Origin: a virus
Virus record (IMG/VR): IMGVR_UViG_3300010885_015984
Span: 1 to 59,529 of that record
Strand: one strand, 5' to 3'
DNA: 59,529 nt
Shown here: in pieces, positions 7,060 through 14,997 of the stretch
Numbering within the stretch: position 1 is the stretch's first letter
How the letters are laid out: each line of letters begins with the position of its first letter
Position numbers and translations under genes: made by a program
Notes under the pieces: generated by a model
Databases searched by the model: none
Told to the model about the DNA's origin: nothing
The model's input: only the letters and a program-made list of their open reading frames with translations

Positions 7060-7102
7060 GGCAACCTGTGAATGCGTTACAGACACATGTTGGGAGGGTC
7101 CA

Positions 7103-7579
7103 ATGACAGACATACATGCAAAGCCAATAATTGAAAATAAATTTTGGATTGTTGAAGAGAACGGAATGAAAATTGCCACTCTTCGAAAGAACGAAGACAA
7201 TCGTTTTATTATGAGTAACGAATTAGGTATTAAAATTTACGACACAAAAGAAAGTCTAACTCGTGAGTTTGGAAAGAAATTCTTTACAGTTAAAATTGTT
7301 AAAGAAGCCAATAATGCTCATACTAATGAAGTTCACGGATATGGAACTAGTGTTGAGCCACATAATGCTATGTTTGATATACAAAGAAAATTACCTTTGT
7401 TTACAAAAAGCGGTGATAGTAAAAGTTTATACTGTGCAGGATATTATGTTATTCGATTTGAAAAAGGTTGGGTTAAATCATTTTGTCCTAAGTTGATTAC
7501 TTTACAAAGATACGAATACAAAGGTCCTTTCAAAACTGACATTGAAATGAAACAGGTACTATCAAATGTCAGCAAATAG
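7103..7579 (+). CDS. Conserved phage protein, unknown
   Basis: 158 residues from ATG 7103, which follows gggaggg (7092-7098). A longer frame reaches back to 7016 inside the exonuclease gene, but lacks a ribosome site. The sequence begins with alternating strands (KFWIVEENGMKIATLRKN) and has a middle helix and several aromatic-basic stretches, with a C-terminal part PKLITLQRYEYKGPF. It looks like a small globular, basic protein; similar proteins next to RNase H genes occur in T4-like phages. No function can be given. Confidence 0.6.
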   Translation: MTDIHAKPIIENKFWIVEENGMKIATLRKNEDNRFIMSNELGIKIYDTKESLTREFGKKFFTVKIVKEANNAHTNEVHGYGTSVEPHNAMFDIQRKLPLFTKSGDSKSLYCAGYYVIRFEKGWVKSFCPKLITLQRYEYKGPFKTDIEMKQVLSNVSK

Positions 7580-7814
7580 TTTACCTACTAATTTACCTAC
7601 TGTAGAAAAACTCATTCAACGTGTAGTTGCTGCTGAAAAAGGCCAGCAAAGAGAAATTCGTATGACTATTCAAGAAGCTAGAGACCTTACTGCTGAATTA
7701 GCTGTAATAACATCTAAATTAGGTCGTACTGTACAAGAAATACACGCTATGTTAACGCAAATACGTGATTCCACTACAAACATAGACGTTAAATTTGACG
7801 GCGGCGGCTTCTAA
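7566..7814 (+). CDS. Small coiled-coil protein, unknown
   Basis: 82 residues, overlapping the preceding gene by 14 bases with no clear ribosome site, so probably coupled. Residues ~12-65 are strongly helical with hydrophobic spacing expected of a coiled coil (VEKLIQRVVAAEKGQQREI, ELAVITSKLGRTVQEIHAML). The tail KFDGGGF is short and flexible. No family is recognised. It is the last gene before the late promoter at 7819. Confidence 0.55.
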   Translation: MSANSLPTNLPTVEKLIQRVVAAEKGQQREIRMTIQEARDLTAELAVITSKLGRTVQEIHAMLTQIRDSTTNIDVKFDGGGF

Positions 7815-7818
7815 CCGA

Positions 7819-7826
7819 GATAAATA
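7819..7826 (+). promoter_or_regulatory. Candidate T4-type late promoter (GATAAATA)
   Basis: GATAAATA differs from the T4 late core TATAAATA only at the first base. Its 3' end is 31 bases before the ATG at 7857. It lies in the 42-base gap between genes and overlaps the left arm of a perfect hairpin, so RNA started here (about 7832) would lose most of that arm. A gp55-like sigma factor is encoded at 58775. Confidence 0.5.
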
Positions 7827-7858
7827 TATACGTGGTTAATTAGGAAACACGTATATAT
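7824..7858 (+). promoter_or_regulatory. Start-codon-covering hairpin
   Basis: Perfect inverted repeat: atatatacgtg (7824-7834) and cacgtatatat (7848-7858), with a 13-base loop gttaattaggaaa. The loop holds the likely ribosome site (agga), and the first two bases of the ATG (7857-7859) lie in the right arm. In RNA reading through from upstream, the start codon would be paired; in RNA started from GATAAATA it would be free because most of the left arm is missing. Confidence 0.6.
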
Positions 7859-8141
7859 GAGTAGACCAAAACCTAAAATATTACTAGAGTACGCTAACAA
7901 GGAAAACTTCAAAATTGAACAGATCCTCGATAGTGAAGCCATCTGGGCAGTATTTTACAAAGGGCAACCATTTAATCTAAAAAGCGGCAGTTTAGTTGCT
8001 AGCTACCCAGGACCTAAATATAAAAAAGTTTCATTCAGTAATCCGGGTCACGCATTGAATCTAGCCAAGAAACTTAATAGGTTGTTTAAGACCAAAGACT
8101 TTGAAGTTATGAAACTCACTCAAGGTGAGAAGGTAGAATAG
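7857..8141 (+). CDS. Conserved small phage protein, unknown
   Basis: 94 residues beginning MSRPKPKILLEYANKENFK. It has a mixed alpha/beta pattern with YPGPKYKKVSFSNPGHALNLA in the middle and a basic helix at the end (residues ~67-78, LNLAKKLNRLFK). The C-terminal part KDFEVMKLTQGEKVE is a strand plus tail. Proteins of this type are widespread in T4-like phages without known function. Ribosome site agga in the hairpin loop at 7842-7846; expression is probably controlled by the late promoter/hairpin pair described there. It starts a six-gene run reaching 10000. Confidence 0.65.
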   Translation: MSRPKPKILLEYANKENFKIEQILDSEAIWAVFYKGQPFNLKSGSLVASYPGPKYKKVSFSNPGHALNLAKKLNRLFKTKDFEVMKLTQGEKVE

Positions 8142-8543
8142 ATGGACATCAAGGATACCTATACTAAGGTATTCCTACAAGCAGCAAATCAAGACGCTGA
8201 CTCGAATACCCTAAAACAATATCGAAGCACATGGTGGTGGAATGTTCGCGGCAAAGACACCGGTGGACTTAGATTGACAGAACCCGCCTTGCAGTTTATC
8301 ACCAAAGATGCTAAAATAAAGATATACAAAGTAGATTTCCCCAAAGATTTTGCTATTACAGCTCAGATCCTTCTCTGGTTAGATAACAATATTGACGGCC
8401 CGTATTATATTACTAAAAAATCTATTACAGTATTAAGAGAAAAAGCAGCATTTCAACTCTATATGTTTTCTGGAGATATTAAGAAGATGGGTTATAACAA
8501 AGCATTAGCCAGAAAATTTAGCCAAGAATCCGTCGAAGAATAA
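8142..8543 (+). CDS. Conserved phage protein, unknown
   Basis: 133 residues; the ATG directly follows the preceding stop and has aagg nearby. The middle contains RSTWWWNVRGKDTGGLRLT followed by a helix-strand pattern, then PYYITKKSITVLREKAAFQLYMFSGDI. The second half looks like a small DNA- or protein-binding fold with basic residues, but there is no diagnostic motif. I recall relatives in marine T4-like phages annotated only as hypothetical. No cysteines, no membrane segment. Confidence 0.6.
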   Translation: MDIKDTYTKVFLQAANQDADSNTLKQYRSTWWWNVRGKDTGGLRLTEPALQFITKDAKIKIYKVDFPKDFAITAQILLWLDNNIDGPYYITKKSITVLREKAAFQLYMFSGDIKKMGYNKALARKFSQESVEE

Positions 8544-8551
8544 TATACTAC

Positions 8552-8559
8552 TATAAATA
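8552..8559 (+). promoter_or_regulatory. Candidate late promoter, exact TATAAATA
   Basis: An exact match to the T4 late promoter core, in the 24-base gap between two genes. The end of the box is only 9 bases from the next ATG (8568), so transcription would start about 8565 and the first gene would be nearly leaderless; it may mainly serve the genes from 8841 onward. A bulged 8-pair stem (8538-8564) surrounds it but does not reach a ribosome site. Confidence 0.4.
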
Positions 8560-8567
8560 TTTTCACT

Positions 8568-8840
8568 ATGTTCGATCTTAATCCTATTGATGTATTAAAG
8601 CAACGCAAAGTTAAAACATTGCCCCCACACTTTTCAAAAGTTACGGTATCCGATACCGAGCTGTTTGAAGGTGATATTCAATCTTGGATTGAAAATAAAT
8701 TAAAGGGTAGGTATTGTGTACTACGCTCGCCCTCAATAGATAAAGACGGAAAATTGAAGTCGGCCACATTTGTAGCATTTGAAGAACAAAAAGAGCTAAC
8801 ATACTTTATGCTAGCCTGTCCACATTTAAGGAGAAACTAA
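8568..8840 (+). CDS. Small phage protein, unknown
   Basis: 90 residues starting MFDLNPIDVLKQRKVKTLPP. No ribosome site precedes the ATG; an exact late promoter box ends 9 bases before it, so RNA from that promoter would be leaderless. The C-terminal half has two or three strands (GRYCVLRSPSIDKDGK, LKSATFVAFEEQK) suggesting a small beta-sheet domain. No family is recognised. The stop abuts the next ATG. Confidence 0.55.
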   Translation: MFDLNPIDVLKQRKVKTLPPHFSKVTVSDTELFEGDIQSWIENKLKGRYCVLRSPSIDKDGKLKSATFVAFEEQKELTYFMLACPHLRRN

Positions 8841-9068
8841 ATGACAGAAGAAGTTAAAGACCAAGTAGAGCAAGCAACAGCACCTGCTCAAGCACCAGAA
8901 GCGGCTCCATCAACTGATCTAAACATCAGTGATTTAGTTGCACTAAAAAGTATTATCGAAGTAGCATCACAAAGAGGAGCGTTCAAAGCAAATGAACTAG
9001 AAGCAGTTGGTAAAACTTTTAACAAGTTGAACACATTCTTAGAGTCAGTTGCAAAAAAGGAGGCTTAA
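8841..9068 (+). CDS. Small helical phage protein, unknown
   Basis: 75 residues with a strong ribosome site (aaggag) before the ATG that follows the previous stop. The first ~25 residues are acidic and Ala/Pro rich (disordered); the remainder is helical (DLVALKSIIEVASQRGAF, ELEAVGKTFNKLNTFLESV). This shape, a flexible tail plus a two-helix unit, is common in small T4-like phage proteins near the structural region. No function can be assigned. Confidence 0.6.
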   Translation: MTEEVKDQVEQATAPAQAPEAAPSTDLNISDLVALKSIIEVASQRGAFKANELEAVGKTFNKLNTFLESVAKKEA

Positions 9069-9069
9069 T

Positions 9070-9702
9070 ATGAAGTCATTAAAACATGTAGGTAAAATGA
9101 AAAATACAGGTGCTAAAGTACTTGTGGTGTTTCGTACTTTACCAGGCGAATCAAATATGTCGCTAGTTCTACCAACAGCAACACTACCAGATATCTATCA
9201 CAATAGTATTATGGAATTAGTCGAAACCGACTCAGCTCAACAGTCATTTGAATTTGGTGAAATGATGTTTGTGCGTTTCTTTCCAGATGGTCGTACTATG
9301 TTACAAGCAATGCAGGCTGATAATCGATTACAAAAAGTACCTACTGACAATGTTATTATGACGCCAACTAATAACAACGAAATACCACTTGATCAGTTAA
9401 ACATATTAATTTCAGAACAAAAAAATTGTACTATTGATGAACTATGTACATTCGTTAAAGGTGCATCTAAATCTGCTAGCGGAGTAACTGATATTGCAGA
9501 AGTTAAGGATGTAGTAGCTCCGGTTGCTCCGCTAAAGGCTCCAGAGAATGCAGTATTAAGTGACAAGGATATTGCTAAATCGTATCGTAGTCAAGCTGAT
9601 GCTCTTTATAAAGAAGCAGCAAAATTACGTAAAGATGCTGACGATTTAGATCCTCCAGCTAAGAAAACTGCTAAGAAGGTAGAAGAATCAGCTGATGCCT
9701 AA
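9070..9702 (+). CDS. Conserved phage protein with helical tail, unknown
   Basis: 210 residues from ATG 9070, set by the very strong aaaggagg at 9056-9063; a TTG at 9049 is in frame but lies upstream of that site. Residues ~1-135 form a globular domain (GAKVLVVFRTLPGESNMSLV, ELVETDSAQQSFEFGEMMF). From ~140 on the protein is Ala/Lys/Val-rich, ending with KSYRSQADALYKEAAKLR as a charged helix and a Lys/Glu tail. Relatives occur in marine T4-like phages as hypothetical proteins. The strong ribosome site suggests high expression, perhaps of a structural or abundant regulatory protein, but this is inference. Confidence 0.65.
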   Translation: MKSLKHVGKMKNTGAKVLVVFRTLPGESNMSLVLPTATLPDIYHNSIMELVETDSAQQSFEFGEMMFVRFFPDGRTMLQAMQADNRLQKVPTDNVIMTPTNNNEIPLDQLNILISEQKNCTIDELCTFVKGASKSASGVTDIAEVKDVVAPVAPLKAPENAVLSDKDIAKSYRSQADALYKEAAKLRKDADDLDPPAKKTAKKVEESADA

Positions 9703-10000
9703 TCCGTTATTCAAGCCACCAAGGCATTTAGTAAAAGAGTGGCCAGAGGTCTTTGAAGATCTGTATATGAATACCATGCCGGTAGCTTACCTAGAAACTG
9801 TACATCTAGAGTTTGCTGACGGCAGGGTATGGCAAATTGATATCAAAGAGCAGATGAAAACCGTTGATGCAGATTCTATTGCAACACGGTTGTTAGAGAC
9901 CCTTCAAGAATATAAAGACGATATTAAAAAATTAGATTTCAAAGTTGATATCGATCGGTTAAAAAAAGATATTGGAGATTCTACTAAAACAATATTTTAA
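9695..10000 (+). CDS. Conserved phage protein, unknown
   Basis: 101 residues, overlapping the previous gene by 8 bases. The sequence begins with PPRHLVKEWPEVFEDLYMNTMP, then a strand-rich part (YLETVHLEFADGRVWQIDI), and ends with an amphipathic helix (KLDFKVDIDRLKKDI). Looks like a small alpha/beta protein with a coil; similar proteins are seen in T4-like phages. Its stop lies only two bases from the stop of the convergent radical SAM gene, with no terminator visible between. Confidence 0.6.
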   Translation: MPNPLFKPPRHLVKEWPEVFEDLYMNTMPVAYLETVHLEFADGRVWQIDIKEQMKTVDADSIATRLLETLQEYKDDIKKLDFKVDIDRLKKDIGDSTKTIF

Positions 10001-10002
10001 TA

Positions 10003-11199
10003 TTACCAAGTTTTGATATCGTACTCATTAGCAAGTTCTATAAAGTACGGAAGTGTTTGAAAAAGATTTTGTTTGCGTAAGGCATCAAAATCTTTTTGTT
10101 TTTTGAAAAACTCTTTTACTGTTCCTAGTTGAATGTTATTTTTATTACTCAACGCTTTTTTATAATAATTTGTTAGTTCTTGTATCCTATTATAAGGATC
10201 ATGTAATACTGAAATATCTTTAATGGCAGTTTCTAATATATGTGACGGTGTTAAGTCAATATAGTTGCATCCGGTTACTGGTATAAAATAAAAAGATAAA
10301 TTTTTATCAATGTCTTGTATTTTAGTAATGAGCGTAGCAATATTACCTGCGTTTAGATTTTGTGCAGTAACAGCAATACCTGGAATAATATTTCTAGTTT
10401 CAGATGCAATCTCATTAACTTTTTTAAGATTGTTGTACACTTTATTCCACGACCCTGGCCAGCGTATATATTCGTATACTTCATCAGAGCCATCAATACT
10501 TACACTCATCTCAACTAGCTTAAATTTTGCCCAGCGTTCTAAATGTTTTTCTACATCAGTATGTAAGTTAGTACTATAATGTATTGTAACATTTTTAGCT
10601 CGATCTAATTTAATTAGCAACTCTAAAATTTCATCATGAAAGTCGTTAATTAACGGTTCGCCACCAAGCAGATATATACTTGCCAAATTTGGTGCTTGAT
10701 TAATTAATTCTAAAATTTTATCTTTTGCAGATCTATCAAATTCAATAGTTGTTGTAGTATCTTTTGTATACTTTAATTCAATATATTGTTTAGCTAATAA
10801 CGAACTACTGCCTGGATGGCACATACGACATGCTAGATTGCATTTATTTCCAAGACTTATGTCAAGATAACGAATGTTTTCATATCCAATTGTCTTTGAA
10901 AATCCCTTAGGAGATATTGTATGTATTCCATGATCAGTGTTTTCATTAGCAATGTGTCGAAAACTTTTATTACCAATGTCTTCCATTTTCCAACATCTAT
11001 CGCAAATTGGATCTTTTTTATCTTGTAACAATGCTGAGCGTAATCTTTGAATCGATGAATTGTTTATAAGTCCATTAGTGTTAATTGTTTGTACACTTTC
11101 AGCAAATACTCCAGCGTCAGAATTACAACACTGTCTTAGTTTTCCAGCAGGATCTATACTAACGCTATTAAATGGTAACGAACAAATTACATTATTCAT
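10003..11199 (-). CDS. Radical SAM enzyme with N-terminal twitch/SPASM-like motif
   Basis: 398 residues from the ATG at 11199, which overlaps the stop of the upstream gene; a GTG/ATG further upstream (11226) is less likely. Two Cys groups come first: Cys6, Cys24-Cys25 (KLRQCCNSD) and Cys66-x2-Cys69-Trp (ICDRCWKMED), which look like an auxiliary Fe-S site. The radical SAM motif follows: CNLACRMC (Cys120, 124, 127), then LLGGEPLIN and a SAM-binding region with VSIDGSDEVYEYIRWPGSW. It probably cleaves SAM to a 5'-deoxyadenosyl radical that acts on a peptide or sugar substrate. It is the last gene of the eleven-gene late operon. Confidence 0.85.
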   Translation of the reverse strand: MNNVICSLPFNSVSIDPAGKLRQCCNSDAGVFAESVQTINTNGLINNSSIQRLRSALLQDKKDPICDRCWKMEDIGNKSFRHIANENTDHGIHTISPKGFSKTIGYENIRYLDISLGNKCNLACRMCHPGSSSLLAKQYIELKYTKDTTTTIEFDRSAKDKILELINQAPNLASIYLLGGEPLINDFHDEILELLIKLDRAKNVTIHYSTNLHTDVEKHLERWAKFKLVEMSVSIDGSDEVYEYIRWPGSWNKVYNNLKKVNEIASETRNIIPGIAVTAQNLNAGNIATLITKIQDIDKNLSFYFIPVTGCNYIDLTPSHILETAIKDISVLHDPYNRIQELTNYYKKALSNKNNIQLGTVKEFFKKQKDFDALRKQNLFQTLPYFIELANEYDIKTW

Positions 11200-12442
11200 T
11201 TGGTGTATCCCAGTCCTTAGGATCAAAATAAGAATCTTTCTTTTCGCCTAGTTCACCAAAATCCAGTCCATTAAATTCAACTCCACAACATTGTCCGCAT
11301 TTAGCAGGACGCATTGATTTGTTTCCATTAGCGTCCCAAGTATCGGGAATCCACTGTTGAAATATATCTAATTGTAGAATGTCATAAAGATTGTTTTGAT
11401 GCATGTTTAGCTTATCAACTCCGCCCTGGAGTTCTATCATATTAACATAATTTTCATCGCGATCTTTTACCTTTGTATCAACAAAAGGTTCTGAACCTAA
11501 AAAGCAGCAAGGAGAAACATGTCCATTAGCACTGATATAAATTTCGTTAAATGGTTGATGATCCCTAGCATTTTTTACAGCTCGGCATGCTATTGATAAA
11601 TCTGTTAAATCAATTTCACGCCATTTACCATCAACAAATCGCATGTCGGTATTTTTTACACCTAACATATTTTTGAAATCTTCTAACTTAATACTTTGAT
11701 ACTTGCTTTGTTTGAAATACGTAGCATCTTCAAAATTATGTTTGAATCGGTCTTCATTGGGCTGTTTTAGATCGTATAGATACTTGCCCTTCCAGTATAC
11801 AGGATATATTCCTTGTTTTTCTTTCTTAAATATACCTTTGTATGACGACCATCTAGTTGTTCTTTTAACATTAAAATTCTTAAAGCCCATTTCTCTTGCT
11901 AAGGTACGTGCTTCTTCAACTTGATGCTCGTTGTGTTCAAAAACAATATAATCCCAATGTGCTATGCCGCCAGCATCTATAAATGCTTTGGCATTTTCCA
12001 TTATTTTTTTCCAATTAGTATTGCGTCTATATAAATGGTTAGTGTCTTCAAGCCCGTCTAAACTAAAAGTACAATAGTTGCCTTTATTCTGATCGCCACG
12101 CATTACAGCACCTAGTCTTGCCCACCATGCCGGTGTACGCAAACTACCGTTAGTGTTACATGCAAGCCCTATGCCCGGATTTATTTCTCTACAATACTCG
12201 TATATGTCTACAAATTCTCTACAGGCACAAGGATCACCAAAGTTACCGCAAGCTAATATCTTCCATAGTCCTTTGACAAATTCTTCTGGCCAGGATTTCT
12301 TAAAACTTTCTAACGTCCATTCTGTGTTGACCAGTGTTGAAATTTCATTGCCTTTTTCATCGTATCTTGGACACATAGGACATCCGCTGTTACACTTGTC
12401 TGTGGGTTCCCAATGTACTTGTGTTATATCACCTTTCCACAT
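11192..12442 (-). CDS. Radical SAM/SPASM-type enzyme
   Basis: 416 residues. The order is canonical: CNSGCPMC (Cys17, 21, 24) at the N-terminus, then ACGNFGDPCA (in the place of the GGEP-type SAM loop), FSLDGLEDTNHLYRRNT, and at the C-terminal end an auxiliary cluster region with CRAV, ISANGHVSPCCFLG and CGQCCG (382-387). This is the SPASM-like pattern of peptide-modifying radical SAM enzymes such as sactisynthases and mycofactocin/PQQ maturases. The substrate is not seen. It has a different build from the other four radical SAM proteins in the operon. A 7-base gap separates it from the preceding gene. Confidence 0.85.
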   Translation of the reverse strand: MWKGDITQVHWEPTDKCNSGCPMCPRYDEKGNEISTLVNTEWTLESFKKSWPEEFVKGLWKILACGNFGDPCACREFVDIYEYCREINPGIGLACNTNGSLRTPAWWARLGAVMRGDQNKGNYCTFSLDGLEDTNHLYRRNTNWKKIMENAKAFIDAGGIAHWDYIVFEHNEHQVEEARTLAREMGFKNFNVKRTTRWSSYKGIFKKEKQGIYPVYWKGKYLYDLKQPNEDRFKHNFEDATYFKQSKYQSIKLEDFKNMLGVKNTDMRFVDGKWREIDLTDLSIACRAVKNARDHQPFNEIYISANGHVSPCCFLGSEPFVDTKVKDRDENYVNMIELQGGVDKLNMHQNNLYDILQLDIFQQWIPDTWDANGNKSMRPAKCGQCCGVEFNGLDFGELGEKKDSYFDPKDWDTPNE

Positions 12443-12449
12443 AATAATC

Positions 12450-13652
12450 CTATAAGTATTCTTTCATTACCTGATAAAATTCAGGAAATGTATTTTCAAA
12501 TGATTCGTTTCTGATATTGTCACGCATTTTTATTTCTTGCCAAAACTCTTTCCACGTTGATTCGTTATATTCTGTATTTTCTAAATGGCGGCAAATCATA
12601 TCTCTTTCTTTATGCCATTGTCGAGTTTTATATGCGGACTCGTGTGTATTTAATTTATTAATAATTGTTTGTTTTAATCCAGGTGGAAGAATTCTAATAC
12701 CGTGATGATCATGTACTATATTAATGTATATTGGTATATTCTTTTCTGCATAATGTTCAAACGTTTCAAAAAAATCAAATACGTTAAATGCAGATATTGA
12801 TAGACAAACTCCAATGATCCATTCGGTATTGCTTTGATCTCTAACTGTACACAATTTGTTAATTGTTGATTCTGCAACTTCCCACTTAGCCGGGTGGCGA
12901 AGATATTCAAACTTTGCGCCAACTCCATCGGAGCTGACCTGTATGTCAACTGTCTTAAATTGCTCTAATAGGTCTATATATTTTTCTGGATATATTGTAC
13001 CGTTGGTGTTGTAGTGTATATGCTGTTTTTTACTCCAGCCGTTTTCTACACACATCTTAACTACATCCCAATGTTTTTCTATATAAAAAGGTTCGCCGCC
13101 GGCAAAATCAAACCGTTCTGCATCTGGTAATAACTTAACAATATCGTCCCAGAAAAATTTATTGTCGTAATCAAAACTTTCTTTGAAACTAATCCACTGT
13201 GGTTGATTAATATATTCTTTAGGATTGTTTGGTGATCTGACTTTTGCCTGTTCCATCAACCAAGGCGTAGAATGCCAAGGACTACAAATTCTACATTTGA
13301 TATTACATAAATTGCCCATAGATAAATCTACAACTATGGGCAACATATCTTCTGATAATTCTTTATCCTGATAAGTTTTATTATCTCGAATACGTTTACT
13401 TTCTTTACCTGCTGCTTCTTCTTTCCAACAAGCACTGCATTCAGATATCTGTATACCGTTATTAAGATCTGCAATCATCTGTTTGCGTTTATCACTATTC
13501 CAAAATTCAAGAATAGATGCTTGATTAAGAGTAGTTTTTTTAGAATCTGTTACATATTCTAATGTACTCATACAACACGGCTTAGTTGTGCCGTTAGGTT
13601 GCACACTTAAATTTAAGTATGGATTCACACACCAGGTTGTATTATTTTTCAT
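12450..13652 (-). CDS. Radical SAM enzyme with N-terminal twitch-like motif
   Basis: 400 residues. Cys8 (TWCVNPYLNLSVQPNG), Cys26-Cys27 (KPCCMST) and Cys72-x2-Cys75-Trp (ECSACWKEEA) precede the radical SAM motif CNIKCRIC (Cys116, 120, 123). Then come FDFAGGEPFYIEKHW and VSSDGVGAKFEYLRHPAKW. The layout matches the enzyme at 10003-11199 and suggests a common ancestor. The protein overlaps the previous gene by 11 bases and likely acts in the same pathway as its neighbours, on a peptide or glycan substrate that is not identified. Confidence 0.85.
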   Translation of the reverse strand: MKNNTTWCVNPYLNLSVQPNGTTKPCCMSTLEYVTDSKKTTLNQASILEFWNSDKRKQMIADLNNGIQISECSACWKEEAAGKESKRIRDNKTYQDKELSEDMLPIVVDLSMGNLCNIKCRICSPWHSTPWLMEQAKVRSPNNPKEYINQPQWISFKESFDYDNKFFWDDIVKLLPDAERFDFAGGEPFYIEKHWDVVKMCVENGWSKKQHIHYNTNGTIYPEKYIDLLEQFKTVDIQVSSDGVGAKFEYLRHPAKWEVAESTINKLCTVRDQSNTEWIIGVCLSISAFNVFDFFETFEHYAEKNIPIYINIVHDHHGIRILPPGLKQTIINKLNTHESAYKTRQWHKERDMICRHLENTEYNESTWKEFWQEIKMRDNIRNESFENTFPEFYQVMKEYL

Positions 13653-14997
13653 AGTTATCGTATACGTCTTTACAGAAATTATAAAATTCTGTATATTCTG
13701 GAAATAGCTCTAATAAGTTAGTTCCAAGACGTCGATCATTTTCTGTAAAGAAGCTATAAAAGTCTCTACGGCCTGCACGAATCTTATCTTCTGGAATTGT
13801 TTTAGCCTTCATATAATCTGTTACACGCAGAAACTTTTCATATTCTAAATCACTTAACCATTCACTGGTTTTAATAAACTCTAATGTGTCATCCATGTAG
13901 TGCATGAAATCATCTGTTAAAATATTAATCATCCAGTGCGGTGGTTCTTTAAGATACGGAGTATCAAATTTAATTGCTTCCTTACCAAATTCTTTACGCC
14001 ATTCAATTACTTTTTCTAACAAGCTCTTGAAGTTAGTAACACACAAAACATTAAACGTACACATGAAGTTTACAGTAGTGCCTGTAGCAAGCACAGCCCG
14101 CATATTACGTTCCCAATGCCCACAGTTTAATCCTGTACGCATATATTCTGCTTGTGCCCCCCAACTATCGATACTGGTGTAAAAACTAAATGATTTAATT
14201 TTTTTATTAGTTAATAGTGATCCCACTCGGTCAATTAATCTGTCTACTCGATCAAACGAAACTCCAAGATTACTGTTTAGGCTGATTTCAAGTCCAGGGG
14301 CTGGTTCGTTTTCTAATAAATCAAAGAATTGCATTGCTCCTGGATTCATTAACGGTTCACCACCTGTAATACGCAATGTATGTAAGTCGTTACGTAGACT
14401 TGGCCACCAACGCCAAAACGCTTCTATGTAGGGGTTTTCGTCTTTAGGACCGTAGTACGTTCCTGATTCTAAAAACTCAATTCCATATTGATTATAAGTT
14501 AAATCATAATTGCCGTGTTTCTTAACTTCTTCCATCCACATAGTACTTGCTTGTGGCGCACAATATCCGCATCGATAGTTACAGGCATTACCAAAGCTAA
14601 CTTCTAAATACCGTGGATTAATATTTTGATCCCAAGGTAATTTAGCTACTTCATCAATTATAGGGACACTGAAATCGCTAGCACTATGAATCATTCGATC
14701 ACTGATATGTTCGCCTTCTAAGTCCTCAATGTTCCAACAATACTGACATTCACTTGGTCGCTCTCCTTCTAACATTTTCTTGCGCTGTTCTTTTTTCCAT
14801 TTGGTATTATGCAAGGCACTGGCGTCAATGGCAATTTCATCTAACCCTATGTGATGCGGCCTAGGATGATAACAACTGTGATTATCACCTGTGTGGAGAT
14901 ATAAGGTTTGGTGTAACCATTTCATTGTACAAAAACTAGGACTTATATTGTTCAGCTTATCTCTAACTAGTTTAATATATTGTAATTTATGATCCAT
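13642..14997 (-). CDS. Radical SAM enzyme, paralog of the next gene upstream
   Basis: 451 residues. N-terminal SPSFCTMKWLHQTLYLHTGD with Cys23, then SCYHPR (Cys42), IAIDASALHNTKWKKEQRK, and Cys84-x2-Cys87-Trp (SECQYCWNIED). Radical SAM motif CNYRCGYC (Cys139, 143, 146); RITGGEPLMNP; SIDSWGAQAEYMRTGLN. The N-terminal motif differs from the operon's other twitch proteins by having CYH rather than CC. The protein at 14987-16414 aligns throughout, with the same motifs in the same order, so one copy arose by tandem duplication. The C-terminal ~100 residues are helical. It overlaps both neighbours. Confidence 0.85.
   Translation of the reverse strand: MDHKLQYIKLVRDKLNNISPSFCTMKWLHQTLYLHTGDNHSCYHPRPHHIGLDEIAIDASALHNTKWKKEQRKKMLEGERPSECQYCWNIEDLEGEHISDRMIHSASDFSVPIIDEVAKLPWDQNINPRYLEVSFGNACNYRCGYCAPQASTMWMEEVKKHGNYDLTYNQYGIEFLESGTYYGPKDENPYIEAFWRWWPSLRNDLHTLRITGGEPLMNPGAMQFFDLLENEPAPGLEISLNSNLGVSFDRVDRLIDRVGSLLTNKKIKSFSFYTSIDSWGAQAEYMRTGLNCGHWERNMRAVLATGTTVNFMCTFNVLCVTNFKSLLEKVIEWRKEFGKEAIKFDTPYLKEPPHWMINILTDDFMHYMDDTLEFIKTSEWLSDLEYEKFLRVTDYMKAKTIPEDKIRAGRRDFYSFFTENDRRLGTNLLELFPEYTEFYNFCKDVYDNYEK

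Noticed and set aside
7016-7102. N-terminal extension of the 158-residue gene with a Cys-rich segment (CPYRATCECVTDTC)
   Set aside because: It overlaps the exonuclease gene, lacks a ribosome site, and a strong gggaggg precedes the ATG at 7103.
9991-10004. Bidirectional terminator at the convergent junction
   Set aside because: The palindrome is only A/T, six bases per arm with a two-base loop, and would be too weak.
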